DNA of 64,000 bases from Mactra quadrangularis (Eukaryota > Mollusca > Bivalvia > Venerida > Mactridae): contig CM046299.1 of the NCBI GenBank assembly GCA_025267735.1, positions 27,815,327 through 27,879,326 on the forward strand, written 5' to 3'. The position numbers and the translations under genes are program-made. Below, piece after piece: positions 59,001-64,000 of the stretch (its first letter is position 1; each line of letters starts with the position of its first letter). The notes below the pieces were generated by a model. It ran no database searches, had not been told where the DNA came from, and saw only the letters and a list, made by a program, of their open reading frames with translations.

Positions 59001-61484
59001 AAATCAGTATAATACTGAAAACTTTCACCCATGCACATTGTATTGGTCATATGAAGTGGTCAATCAACCAACTCACTGTCCCTGTAAAGGCCAAATCTCT
59101 GGATTAAGCTGTTAAACTGTTTCTAGACACCTACTTCTGTCATTGACTGGCAACTGCCCTACATGCTTATAATCAGTGGTAGAAGGAAAATGGCTGTAGA
59201 AATTATCTCATGACCAAACTTCATGAAAGTGCCCCACCTGGGAATTTAACCCTCTACACTTGAATTAGTAGACTTGCATGCTACCGACAGAGCTAGCGGG
59301 ACAAACTTAGAGTTCTGGTTTACAAGTGAAGACAACCTACCTATCTAAAGAAGCTTCTAACTGACAATGAGCAGCAAATGCTACTGTTTTCTGCCAGGAA
59401 CATTTATCTGATGGCAATGAAGCTACATATAATACAAAATTATGACCAGTCACACCAGGTTGATTGTCAGGTGATGAATGGAATTCATTACCTACACTAT
59501 CCCACCATTCACATGTCTGAAAAAGGTAAAGAAATGTATGGTGCGATCTCCGTATACAGGTATCCTATAAACTGCGGTCATGGATCATCCAATATTGCAC
59601 TGGACGTCATGTTTAGATGAGGTATGTGTTGACTAGGGCTGTCATGATACACAAGAAGCATATCCCAATATATAGCAATACAAATGTATACTGGCATCAG
59701 ATATAAAATAGAGCACACAAGCAGAGAATTTTAGATCAGGTTTTAATCAAATTATTTGTTTTGTTTGTTTTTGTTGGGTTTAACGCCATAGCAATTCAAT
59801 GTATAGGTCATATAACGAGGGTCAGTCAACCTACTCACTGTTCCTGGAAAGGCTAAATCTCTCAATTTAGCTGTAACCAACTACTAAGCACATACTTTTG
59901 TCAGTGACTGACAACTGCCCTACATAATTAAGAATCATTGGTAGCAGCGAGAATGGCCGTAGAAATAATTCCATGACCAAGCTCCAAGAAAGTATGTCCG
60001 CCCGACTCCTCCATCAGTAGACTTGCGAGCTACCAACTGAGCTAGCCAGGCGGATATTTAAATCAGATCAATACAGCAACCACTCCAACTTGATATTAGC
60101 ATATCTATTGCATACATTGATATTACACTTGATTTTTTAAAGTATTTTGCCGGTTAGATGCTTTTTAAAAAAAAACTAATAGAACTATACTTACATGTAA
60201 ATGATGTAGAGGTACCCTAACATCCCCACAGAAAGTAGCACTGGAACATCCATCCCGACAATATCGTACACCTCTATAATATCGCACATTATTTGTTAAA
60301 CATTTCCTGAAATATATACTATATTATATTATACCTAACATAAAAATTGTTTCTTTACATATATAAAACATAGAGGATGTTATTTCACCATTTTTTTGGC
60401 GGGGGCAGTTTTAATGTGACAGTGGCCCGCTGATATGATAGTAGCCAGCTGACGTCATATCAAGTCAATATCATTGAACGTTTGTTTAGTGGCGGCACAC
60501 ATGAGTGTTTAAAATGTGTGGTATAATATAAGAAGTAATACACACCACTGAGGGTCTGCTGGTCTAATAGTGACCTCCCAGTCAGCCCACTAACATATAG
60601 TAGACCTCAGCCTTTGGCTACAGTCCACTATATGTTATAGGGATGACTGGACGGTCACTATCAGACCAGGAGGCCCTCAGTGGTGTGTACTATTTCTTAT
60701 AAAACAACTACACTGCCCTCAAAAAGTTCCTTCACAAATTTACATTGTACTCAATTGAGTCTTTAACTAGTTGAAAAGCAAATTATTGATAAAAGAATTT
60801 TAATTTTGATTTTGAAATCAATACACTTTTTTTAGATATGAAATTACTAAAAAATATCTCTAACTTGATATTGGTACATTGTGGTACATCGACCATATTT
60901 TGGAGGCTAATAAGTAACTTTCGTTGCAACTCAAAAATGAAATCTACTCATAGAAATTTTGTTTCCTTGGCATGAATAATGAACTAAATAAACAATGATG
61001 TAATAATTCTGCAATCTTGAACTTGACATTTGTAGCAGTTCAATTATTTGTACTGTAGAGGAACTTTTGGAGGGCAGTGTATATTCACAAGATGACCAAG
61101 ATAGCTTTGAATTGCTCACCTGAGTTTACAAAGTTGATTTTAACTTAAAATTTTACAGCGCTGTGAGTTTATGAATATGCTTTCTAACACTGTGAAATGA
61201 TTGTAATTGTGTTGACATGGGGCTAAACCCAATAAAAATAATATCATTAATATGACCTCATGAGTGCTATTGACCCTACGGCCTTGGGCAACAATTCAAA
61301 CACTCTCCCCTCCACCTCAGGTCAACAGTTGTTTCCAAATCAAATATGGAATAACTGTATACTATTTAAGTTGCAAACAGCCATACAGTAATATAAATGT
61401 ATACCTGTTAAGATGTATAGGTCCAGAATGAGATTGTATTGATAATGTTCTCTCCCAAAAAAGAGCTGCTTCTTGTACCTTTGA
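40852..61484 (-). CDS. LMLN: Leishmanolysin-like zinc metallopeptidase (M8, invadolysin family), 12 exons
   Basis: Minus-strand join: 61484-61405, 60306-60195, 59516-59341, 57328-57223, 54232-54129, 51904-51787, 47976-47866, 46415-46339, 44549-44439, 43521-43389, 42289-41843, 41061-40852. Every intron is GT-AG and all phases agree, giving 594 residues in one frame to a stop. The catalytic motif HEILHALGF is intact, the third zinc His is in REVRNHFGC and the Met-turn Met in NEFMTG. Other family phrases are [29 protein letters not shown] and [10 protein letters not shown]. The enzyme cleaves proteins at the surface or in secretory vesicles; invadolysins act in cell migration and division. The C-terminus has a Gln-rich run then a hydrophobic segment, suggesting a membrane or GPI anchor. 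Signal-peptide and propeptide exon(s), about 60-90 residues, were not found and may lie beyond 64000. LMLN2/CIROP is the alternative assignment. Confidence 0.88.
41121..41416 (-). mobile_element. tRNA-derived SINE in LMLN intron 11
   Basis: Minus-strand head CCGGCTAGCTCAGTTGG and B-box-like GGGTTTGATTCCC; the body matches 59776-60055; the tail reads GCCGTTAAACCCAACC. Same orientation as the host gene. Confidence 0.75.
41843..42289 (-). CDS. LMLN: LMLN exon 11
   Basis: 149 codons in phase 0: [30 protein letters not shown], then the Cys-rich C-terminal domain to [14 protein letters not shown] second possible acceptor 8 bases inside (TTTCAG before ATCC) would break phase. Confidence 0.9.
42540..43310 (+). 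repeat. Degenerate ~150-bp tandem repeat in LMLN intron 10
   Basis: Five to six units begin with AAGGGGCATAACTC-like sequence, then ATCAAGAGTTATGTCC and GAATAAGCAT, at about 42540, 42681, 42840, 42963, 43138 and 43292. Units are strongly diverged, so the array is old. Confidence 0.7.
43389..43521 (-). CDS. LMLN: LMLN exon 10
   Basis: 44 codons plus one leading base that completes the Met codon split across the intron: [24 protein letters not shown]. Donor GTAAGC. Confidence 0.88.
44092..44150 (+). repeat. Short dispersed repeat (family R4), copy 2
   Basis: TTTGCTGGACCGAATGTCC then GATGAAAGTTTGTCGTGAAA; matches 35239-35302 and 48288-48345. Confidence 0.6.
44439..44549 (-). CDS. LMLN: LMLN exon 9
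   Basis: [19 protein letters not shown] then [11 protein letters not shown], the conserved block after the Met-turn. Donor GTAAGTAA, acceptor TTTTAAAG. Confidence 0.88.
44932..45645 (+). mobile_element. Dispersed element (family R3), copy 2
   Basis: Starts AACAAGAGCTGTCAGAGG and ends GAGTAGGAGAGCTCTCC then GTCGAGCTAAAA. Inside are about four units spaced near 160 bp, each with GAGATGAGGTTGATAATAAG-like and GAAATAAAACAGTTGCAG-like blocks. Matches the ends and units of 20345-21645. Confidence 0.65.
46339..46415 (-). CDS. LMLN: LMLN exon 8 (Met-turn)
   Basis: 25 codons and two bases: [26 protein letters not shown]. The Met of FMTG is the Met-turn residue of metzincins. Confidence 0.88.
47025..47172. 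mobile_element. Near-palindromic ~148-bp MITE
   Basis: TTTTTTCTCAACTGTCAAAA at left pairs with CTTTGACAGTTGAGAAAAAC at right and the pairing continues through the AATAATTTCACGGTGA-like arms. A decayed copy lies at 33061-33172. Confidence 0.65.
47332..47767. mobile_element. hAT-like MITE with GAGCTGTCA ends
   Basis: TAGAGCTGTCATTGATTG at left and ATCGATGACAGCTCTA at right form inverted ends. Flanks AGGACAGA and AGGACAAA agree at 7 of 8 positions, as an 8-bp hAT target duplication would. Related to the elements at 52826, 53541 and 59635. Confidence 0.6.
47866..47976 (-). CDS. LMLN: LMLN exon 7 (third zinc ligand)
   Basis: 37 codons in phase 0: [37 protein letters not shown]. The His of RNHFGC is the third zinc ligand of the family. 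Confidence 0.9.
48288..48345 (+). repeat. Short dispersed repeat (family R4), copy 3
   Basis: TTTTTGCTGGAGCAAATATCC then GATGAAAATTTGTTGTGAAA. It lies about 150 bp after a one-ended relative of the 36843 MITE, hinting that both derive from one larger element. Confidence 0.55.
49336..49343 (+). repeat. Target-site duplication, left (GACCAGCC)
   Basis: Eight-base direct repeat in LINE sequence abutting the inserted transposon; its twin is at 50492-50499. Confidence 0.85.
49344..50491. mobile_element. 1,148-bp non-autonomous DNA transposon, 8-bp target duplication
   Basis: Ends are CACTGGCACTGGAGTCC and CACTGGCACTGGAGTTC in inverted orientation, flanked by perfect GACCAGCC. Long inner arms also pair: 49430-49790 with 50040-50280, sharing ACCGGTATAAT, GAGAGACACTGCTGA and TTGATACTTACC-type blocks in opposite orientation. 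The centre (about 49800-50040) has no transposase frame. An 8-bp duplication fits hAT, P or Merlin-like elements; the superfamily is unresolved. The remnant at 39225-39463 is a second copy. Confidence 0.88.
50492..50499 (+). repeat. Target-site duplication, right (GACCAGCC)
   Basis: Twin of 49336-49343, after which the LINE frame continues. Confidence 0.85.
51787..51904 (-). CDS. LMLN: LMLN exon 6
   Basis: 39 codons and one leading base: [19 protein letters not shown], then [11 protein letters not shown] before the donor GTAGGT. It lies between the HExxH exons and the third zinc ligand. Confidence 0.88.
52165..52275 (-). mobile_element. Partial copy of the 1.8-kb TIR element
   Basis: CATTCGTATTCAATGTAATG, TTGCATAAAGGTCAGGTCGG and TTTACGCACAATATA match the left arm of 3683-5475 in reverse complement. 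The inner end (CGGCCACAGTGTAATCGAGC) matches sequence in that element's right arm. Confidence 0.7.
52566..52816. mobile_element. 251-bp Tc1/mariner-like MITE
   Basis: A perfect 25-bp terminal inverted repeat begins CTAGGACGAAAAAGAAACG and continues CCGGGT at both ends, each flanked by TA. The perfect arms suggest a young insertion. Confidence 0.85.
52826..53228. mobile_element. hAT-like MITE with AGGGCTGTCATGATA ends
   Basis: AGGGCTGTCATGATA at left and TATCATGACAGCCCT at right. ATAATTTA occurs directly outside both ends (52818-52825 and 53229-53236), an 8-bp target duplication. It sits next to the MITE at 52566, and one flank overlaps that element's TA. Confidence 0.78.
53541..53955. mobile_element. 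hAT-like MITE, second copy
   Basis: TAGGGCTGTCACAATACGCC at left and ATATCATGAAAGCCCTA at right. Inside are GCGATATATTGCAATACAC and the inverted GCGTATTGCAATATACTGG, giving a second layer of pairing. No clean target duplication. Confidence 0.65.
54129..54232 (-). CDS. LMLN: LMLN exon 5
   Basis: 34 codons and two bases: [34 protein letters not shown]. The acceptor is GATTGAAG before GGTTTTACAG; a stronger-looking internal TTTTACAG would break the frame and delete the Gly that follows HEILHAL. Confidence 0.85.
54840..55170. other. G/C homopolymer-rich intronic patch
   Basis: Contains GGGGGTGGGGGGTCGG, CCGCCACCCCCC, and two runs of eight to nine C beside ten or more A, unusual in this AT-rich window. 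It looks like a decayed retroelement 3' end (similar GGTGGATC/GGATCC and CCCCC text near 29560-29620), but I cannot assign it. Confidence 0.4.
55692..55862. repeat. ~170-bp near-perfect palindrome
   Basis: GAAATAACTTACAGTTGTC at left pairs with GACAACTGTAAGTTATTTC at right. Pairing continues through TATTTTGTTGTCTAATAAAA, GGCACGAGTT/GGGTGCC and GATTAAATCAC to a centre at CACGAGTGCTTTAGC. The outermost about 50 bp of each arm match almost perfectly. It could be a MITE or the terminus of a larger element reaching 56225. Confidence 0.85.
56235..56655. mobile_element. Hairpin element (family R6), copy 1
   Basis: Shared with 60335-60705 in the same orientation and order: ATATAAAACATAG, GTGATAGTGCTCGCTGATATG, GTGACCTCCCAGTCAGCCC, CCACTATATGT, AGGAGGCCCTCAGTGGT. 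The right half folds into a long hairpin (CACTGAGAGCCTGCTGG with CAGGAGGCCCTCAGTGG). It is non-coding. Confidence 0.75.
57223..57328 (-). CDS. LMLN: LMLN exon 4 (HExxH)
   Basis: One base then 35 codons: [16 protein letters not shown], then [13 protein letters not shown]. It carries the two zinc His and the catalytic Glu. Donor GTATGT; phase 0. Confidence 0.92.
57590..58225. mobile_element. Tc1/mariner-like MITE with a nested LINE tail
   Basis: CAGTACCTACCAAAAGTTTGG at left and CCAAACTTTTGGTGGGTACTG at right, both flanked by TA. Without the nested block (57785-58048) it would be about 370 bp. No transposase frame. Confidence 0.78.
57785..58048 (+). mobile_element. LINE 3' end fragment with (TGA)n tail
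   Basis: GC-richer than its surroundings; contains GAGAGGGATCGCAGAGA and CCTGGAAGGGGACCCACTG and ends in seven GAT/TGA repeats (58031-58051). A LINE 3' end or LINE-derived SINE is likely; the clade is not determined. Confidence 0.55.
58332..58672. mobile_element. Possible hAT-like MITE
   Basis: TAGGGGTGCTGCGACTATCC at left and GATCCACAGCCCTA at right are imperfect inverted ends; TACTCA occurs just outside both. The interior has ATTCGTGGTTCGATTCGTG-like text typical of such elements. Ends are weak, so tentative. Confidence 0.4.
59033..59302 (-). mobile_element. tRNA-derived SINE, diverged, tail lost
   Basis: Minus-strand A box CTAGCTCTGTCGG and a decayed B box; the body matches 41121-41416 (CAGTCAATGACAGAAG-type and CAGGGACAGTGAGTTGG blocks). 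Older than its neighbour at 59776. Confidence 0.65.
59341..59516 (-). CDS. LMLN: LMLN exon 3
   Basis: 58 codons and two bases: [41 protein letters not shown], the conserved region before PIAGY. Donor GTAGGTTG. Confidence 0.9.
59635..59765. mobile_element. Fragment of hAT-like MITE joined to R1 fragment
   Basis: TAGGGCTGTCATGATACAC matches the ends at 52826 and 53541 with no partner. At 59712 it passes into GCAGAGAATTTTAGATCAGG, which matches one end of R1. It is a composite of two truncated repeats. Confidence 0.55.
59776..60055 (-). mobile_element. tRNA-derived SINE in LMLN intron 2
   Basis: The minus-strand head contains CTGGCTAGCTCAGTTGG; the B box is partly deleted; the body and tail (GGCGTTAAACCCAACAA) are intact. 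Same orientation as the four other minus-strand copies. Confidence 0.75.
60195..60306 (-). CDS. LMLN: LMLN exon 2 of those found
   Basis: One base then 37 codons: [20 protein letters not shown], then [14 protein letters not shown]. Donor GTAAGTAT, acceptor TTTCAG. Confidence 0.88.
60335..60705. mobile_element. Hairpin element (family R6), copy 2
   Basis: Direct counterpart of 56235-56655. Hairpin arms CACTGAGGGTCTGCTGG and CAGGAGGCCCTCAGTGG are better preserved. Flanking ACCTAACATA/ACCTTACATA also agree. Confidence 0.75.
60711..61079. mobile_element. 369-bp TA-flanked MITE
   Basis: CACTGCCCTCAAAAAGTTCC at left and GGAACTTTTGGAGGGCAGTG at right, both flanked by TA, as in Tc1/mariner elements. 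A single end of the same family lies at 40345-40389. Confidence 0.8.
61405..61484 (-). CDS. LMLN: LMLN first exon recognised
   Basis: 26 codons and two bases: [17 protein letters not shown], then GPIHLNR. Acceptor TTTCAG at 61485-61490 shows it is not the true first exon. Confidence 0.85.
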
Positions 61485-61629
61485 CTGAAATAATGAATAA
61501 ATTAGTCAAATTATCATTGCTAAGTTGATAGCACAAATCTAGGTGTGCGGAGTTGATGGGGAATAGAGAATTAGGAGAAGATGGAGTGATGGGGGAAGGT
61601 TTGTTATATTATAACTAAGAACCCCCATG

Positions 61630-61872
61630 TACAATCTGATTAAAACCCTCTCTAAAGTTTTCTGCTCGCCTACTCGCTAATTTAGATCTGGCCTTTTTCA
61701 AACGAGGGTCACGTTCAGGTGACTTTTTCTCATAATATTAATGACGAAATTGATATGATACGTAACTTGTTTACATCGTCACGCAATTTGAAATGAGCCG
61801 TCCAATGGTAGACTGTGAATAATACCGCTGTTAGATTAGCCTGCAAACCTTGGTCTAAAAATAGAAATTACC
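61630..61872 (-). repeat. Dispersed repeat (family R1), copy 2
   Basis: Reverse complement of 1506-1750, with the same landmark order from GTAATTTCTATTTTTAGACC to AATCAGATTGTA. Confidence 0.75.
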
Positions 61873-62068
61873 TGGAATATGGGCTTTATATATATCTTGA
61901 GAAAATAAATTCTTCCATCATTTGATCTGATACAAGCAGAAACCTGCCGTTTATTACAGCAGCTGATGTAGCCTTTTCTGATCCACAGAGCTGATGATCA
62001 GAGTGTATCAACTGGTAATGCATCATACATTCATAACAAGTAAATCTGTGAGCTAATGCTCACTAGTG

Positions 62069-62300
62069 ATACCCCCGCAAAAATCTAAAAATATGCGACA
62101 AACAGGAAGTAGATGAGCAAGGAGCATGAAATCGCTTTACACCATATGGGACTATGGGATAAAGTATTAGGCTGCTGCATGTTATAGTTGCTGAGAAAAC
62201 TGCGACAGAAATTTTGTGACGGACTGACGGACGGCCGGATGGCCGGACAGACGGACAAGGGTAAAACAGTATACCCCCCTCTTCTTCGAAGCGGGGGTAT
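62069..62300. mobile_element. 232-bp MITE-like repeat with ATACCCCCGC ends
   Basis: ATACCCCCGC at left and GCGGGGGTAT at right are inverted. The interior includes the simple run GACGGACGGCCGGATGGCCG. Repeats of this form are common in bivalve genomes to my knowledge. Both minus-strand frames over it are artefacts. Confidence 0.65.
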
Positions 62301-63469
62301 AACAAACTGAATGAAAGATTCATGATAGTAACTAAAAGAGGACTTCAAATTTTCTTATTTCATACTCCTTTATATAAGTGACTCCCAAAGGAAAGATGTT
62401 TAAATAATCAGTGTAGTCCAGAACACCCCTAGAGGATGCTACATCAAATTCGACTTGCTCTGGGTCACATGGTTTCAGACAAGATTATTTTAACAATTTT
62501 TCTATGTTAAGATTGTGAATCCTGTCAATTTTGCTCTAACTTTTTGAACACTGTCGATGATGCATGCCTAATATGAAAGCTCTAAATATAATCTATTCAG
62601 AATATATTTTTAAGACTTCTATAAATAATTCTACATAAAAATTAGTACTCGGGAATAGAGATTACCTTTGGCATCAAATGTGTCATTTCAATATTTCTTT
62701 GCATGCCAATATGAAGGTTCTTGACTTAATGGTTACAGGAGATATTTTTAACTGTTTTACTATAGTAATAACTACAATGTACTATATACATTCAGAGAAA
62801 AATTACACCCAAACAGAGCTACTTTTGAACCTGAGGCTAAAATATGTCACTCATAATCATTAAAGGGGAATACTAGACAATGTTTTCAGACCTACTATCC
62901 TGTTTCTAGCCATGTCAGTAATGAAAAACAGGTTCATTGATTTATTTCCTTTCAATAACTACCGGTATGTAACTATATTTCTGATGATATGAGTGGAAGG
63001 TTGCATGCCTACAGATTGAGAGGATTGAGAGATCTATAAATGCACAAGTGGTACAGTTAATTAATAAACTACAAGTAGATTAGGATATTATCTTATACAC
63101 TTGCAATTGCTTTACTTCACCAAAGTGTGGTATTATTTAGCAAGTTATAATTTAGTATTTTATAGGTTGCAGTGAATGGGCAGTAAGTGACATGGACTAC
63201 AAAATACAATTGAATAGAACACTTTGAAAATTTGAACTAAGAACATTTCTTCTGATATTTTCAAGAGGGGTTAATGAAGAGCTGTACATGTAGCTAAGTG
63301 TTAGGGCAACTTGAATACTGACACTTGACAGCCACATACTAGAACAACTCATCATAGGCACTTACATTATTCAACTTATAAGCGGTATAACTCAGGAAAC
63401 AGATACAAAATACTCAATTATATATGAAAAAACAATTAAACATACTCGACATGTTCAAATTAGAATGAT
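62301..63469. other. Non-coding stretch, nothing recognised
   Basis: I searched the minus strand for an N-terminal LMLN exon (signal peptide, or a block joining to [11 protein letters not shown]) and found none that I could support. Confidence 0.45.
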
Positions 63470-63595
63470 TCATAAAAATATAGAAATGATGGACAAAATA
63501 TAGTATAAATATAGGAAATATAGGACACTTTTGAAAATATAGGAATGAAACCCAAAATATAGGAAAATATAGGAATATAGGACCTGGTTGACAGC
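63470..63595 (+). repeat. AATATAGGA short tandem/interspersed repeat
   Basis: AATATAGGA or AAATATAGGAC occurs about eight times in 125 bp with irregular spacing, giving a false hydrophobic frame on the minus strand. Confidence 0.65.
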
Positions 63596-64000
63596 CTGTA
63601 ATAAGCATAACTATAATGATATGATATTCAAAAGGTATACACAATTCTATTATATTTAGAATTGATAAGACAAAAAATGAGTGTACTATTAATGTTTCTT
63701 GCTTTTGACTTATGAAGATTTTTTTCATAAGAATTTTTGTGAAAAGCACCCCTGGTTTTTCCTCTCTTCATTTGATAAATAAATCTTTATCAGAGAAGTA
63801 CACAAACAATAAAAATCTTCAACAATAACCAGCTTTAAATAGAACAACAGAAATGTGGGTGGAACTTTTTCCAGTAACAATTAATTGGTTAGCTAACATA
63901 ACAAACAAGTTAATTAAAGACTATTGTTTGATTCTATCTTCACATGATATCATCGTAGTACATAATGTATCAGTCAAAAGTTATATTAGGCTGTAGGCTG

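Noticed and set aside
59378..59620. Plus-strand 80-codon frame
   Set aside because: Antisense of LMLN exon 3.
61873..62050. Minus-strand exon upstream of the first recognised LMLN exon
   Set aside because: A donor-like GTAATT exists, but none of the three frames reads like the LMLN N-terminal region and the donor is part of the R1 repeat.
63414..63749. Hydrophobic membrane protein on the minus strand
   Set aside because: Produced by the AATATAGGA repeat; no start or splice support.

Overview
The window is animal nuclear DNA, AT-rich, intron-containing and dense in repeats. The gene content points to a bivalve mollusc: a leishmanolysin-like metallopeptidase split into many exons, a broken C1q-domain gene, a single-exon WSC/C-type-lectin-like receptor, a somatomedin-B ectodomain of the kind found in expanded molluscan receptor families, and several tRNA-headed SINEs ending in a GTTAAACCC-type tail. 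The species cannot be named from sequence alone; bivalve is an inference.

Layout. 1-5.7 kb: no gene; SINEs and a 1.8-kb inverted-repeat element. 5.7-10.9 kb: a giant foldback element made of two inverted arms of a 69-bp minisatellite around an A/T homopolymer core, with short terminal inverted repeats and a 6-bp flanking direct repeat. 11.2-13.1 kb (+): an intact single-exon type I membrane receptor with tyrosine motifs in its tail. 15.3-15.6 kb (-): a C1q-domain pseudogene. 16-22 kb: repeats only. 22.8-26.6 kb (+): a three-exon gene with signal peptide and somatomedin-B domain; its stop codon is followed at once by 2.8 kb of 27-bp satellite. 29.7-40 kb: a TIR element with palindromic subterminal motifs, a reverse transcriptase fragment between 170-bp direct repeats, a 39/40-bp minisatellite, SINEs and MITEs.

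40.85-61.5 kb (-): twelve consecutive exons of a leishmanolysin-like (M8) zinc metallopeptidase. All intron phases agree and the zinc and Met-turn residues are intact; only the N-terminal exon(s) were not found. Its introns hold most other features: a decayed LINE with a 1,148-bp transposon inserted in it (8-bp target duplication), hAT-like and Tc1/mariner-like MITEs, SINEs, a 170-bp palindrome and two copies of a hairpin element.

The genes do not form a pathway. Three are extracellular or membrane proteins of types expanded in bivalves. The strongest structural novelty is the foldback element at 5.7-10.9 kb. Calls were made by reading alone; no similarity search was run.
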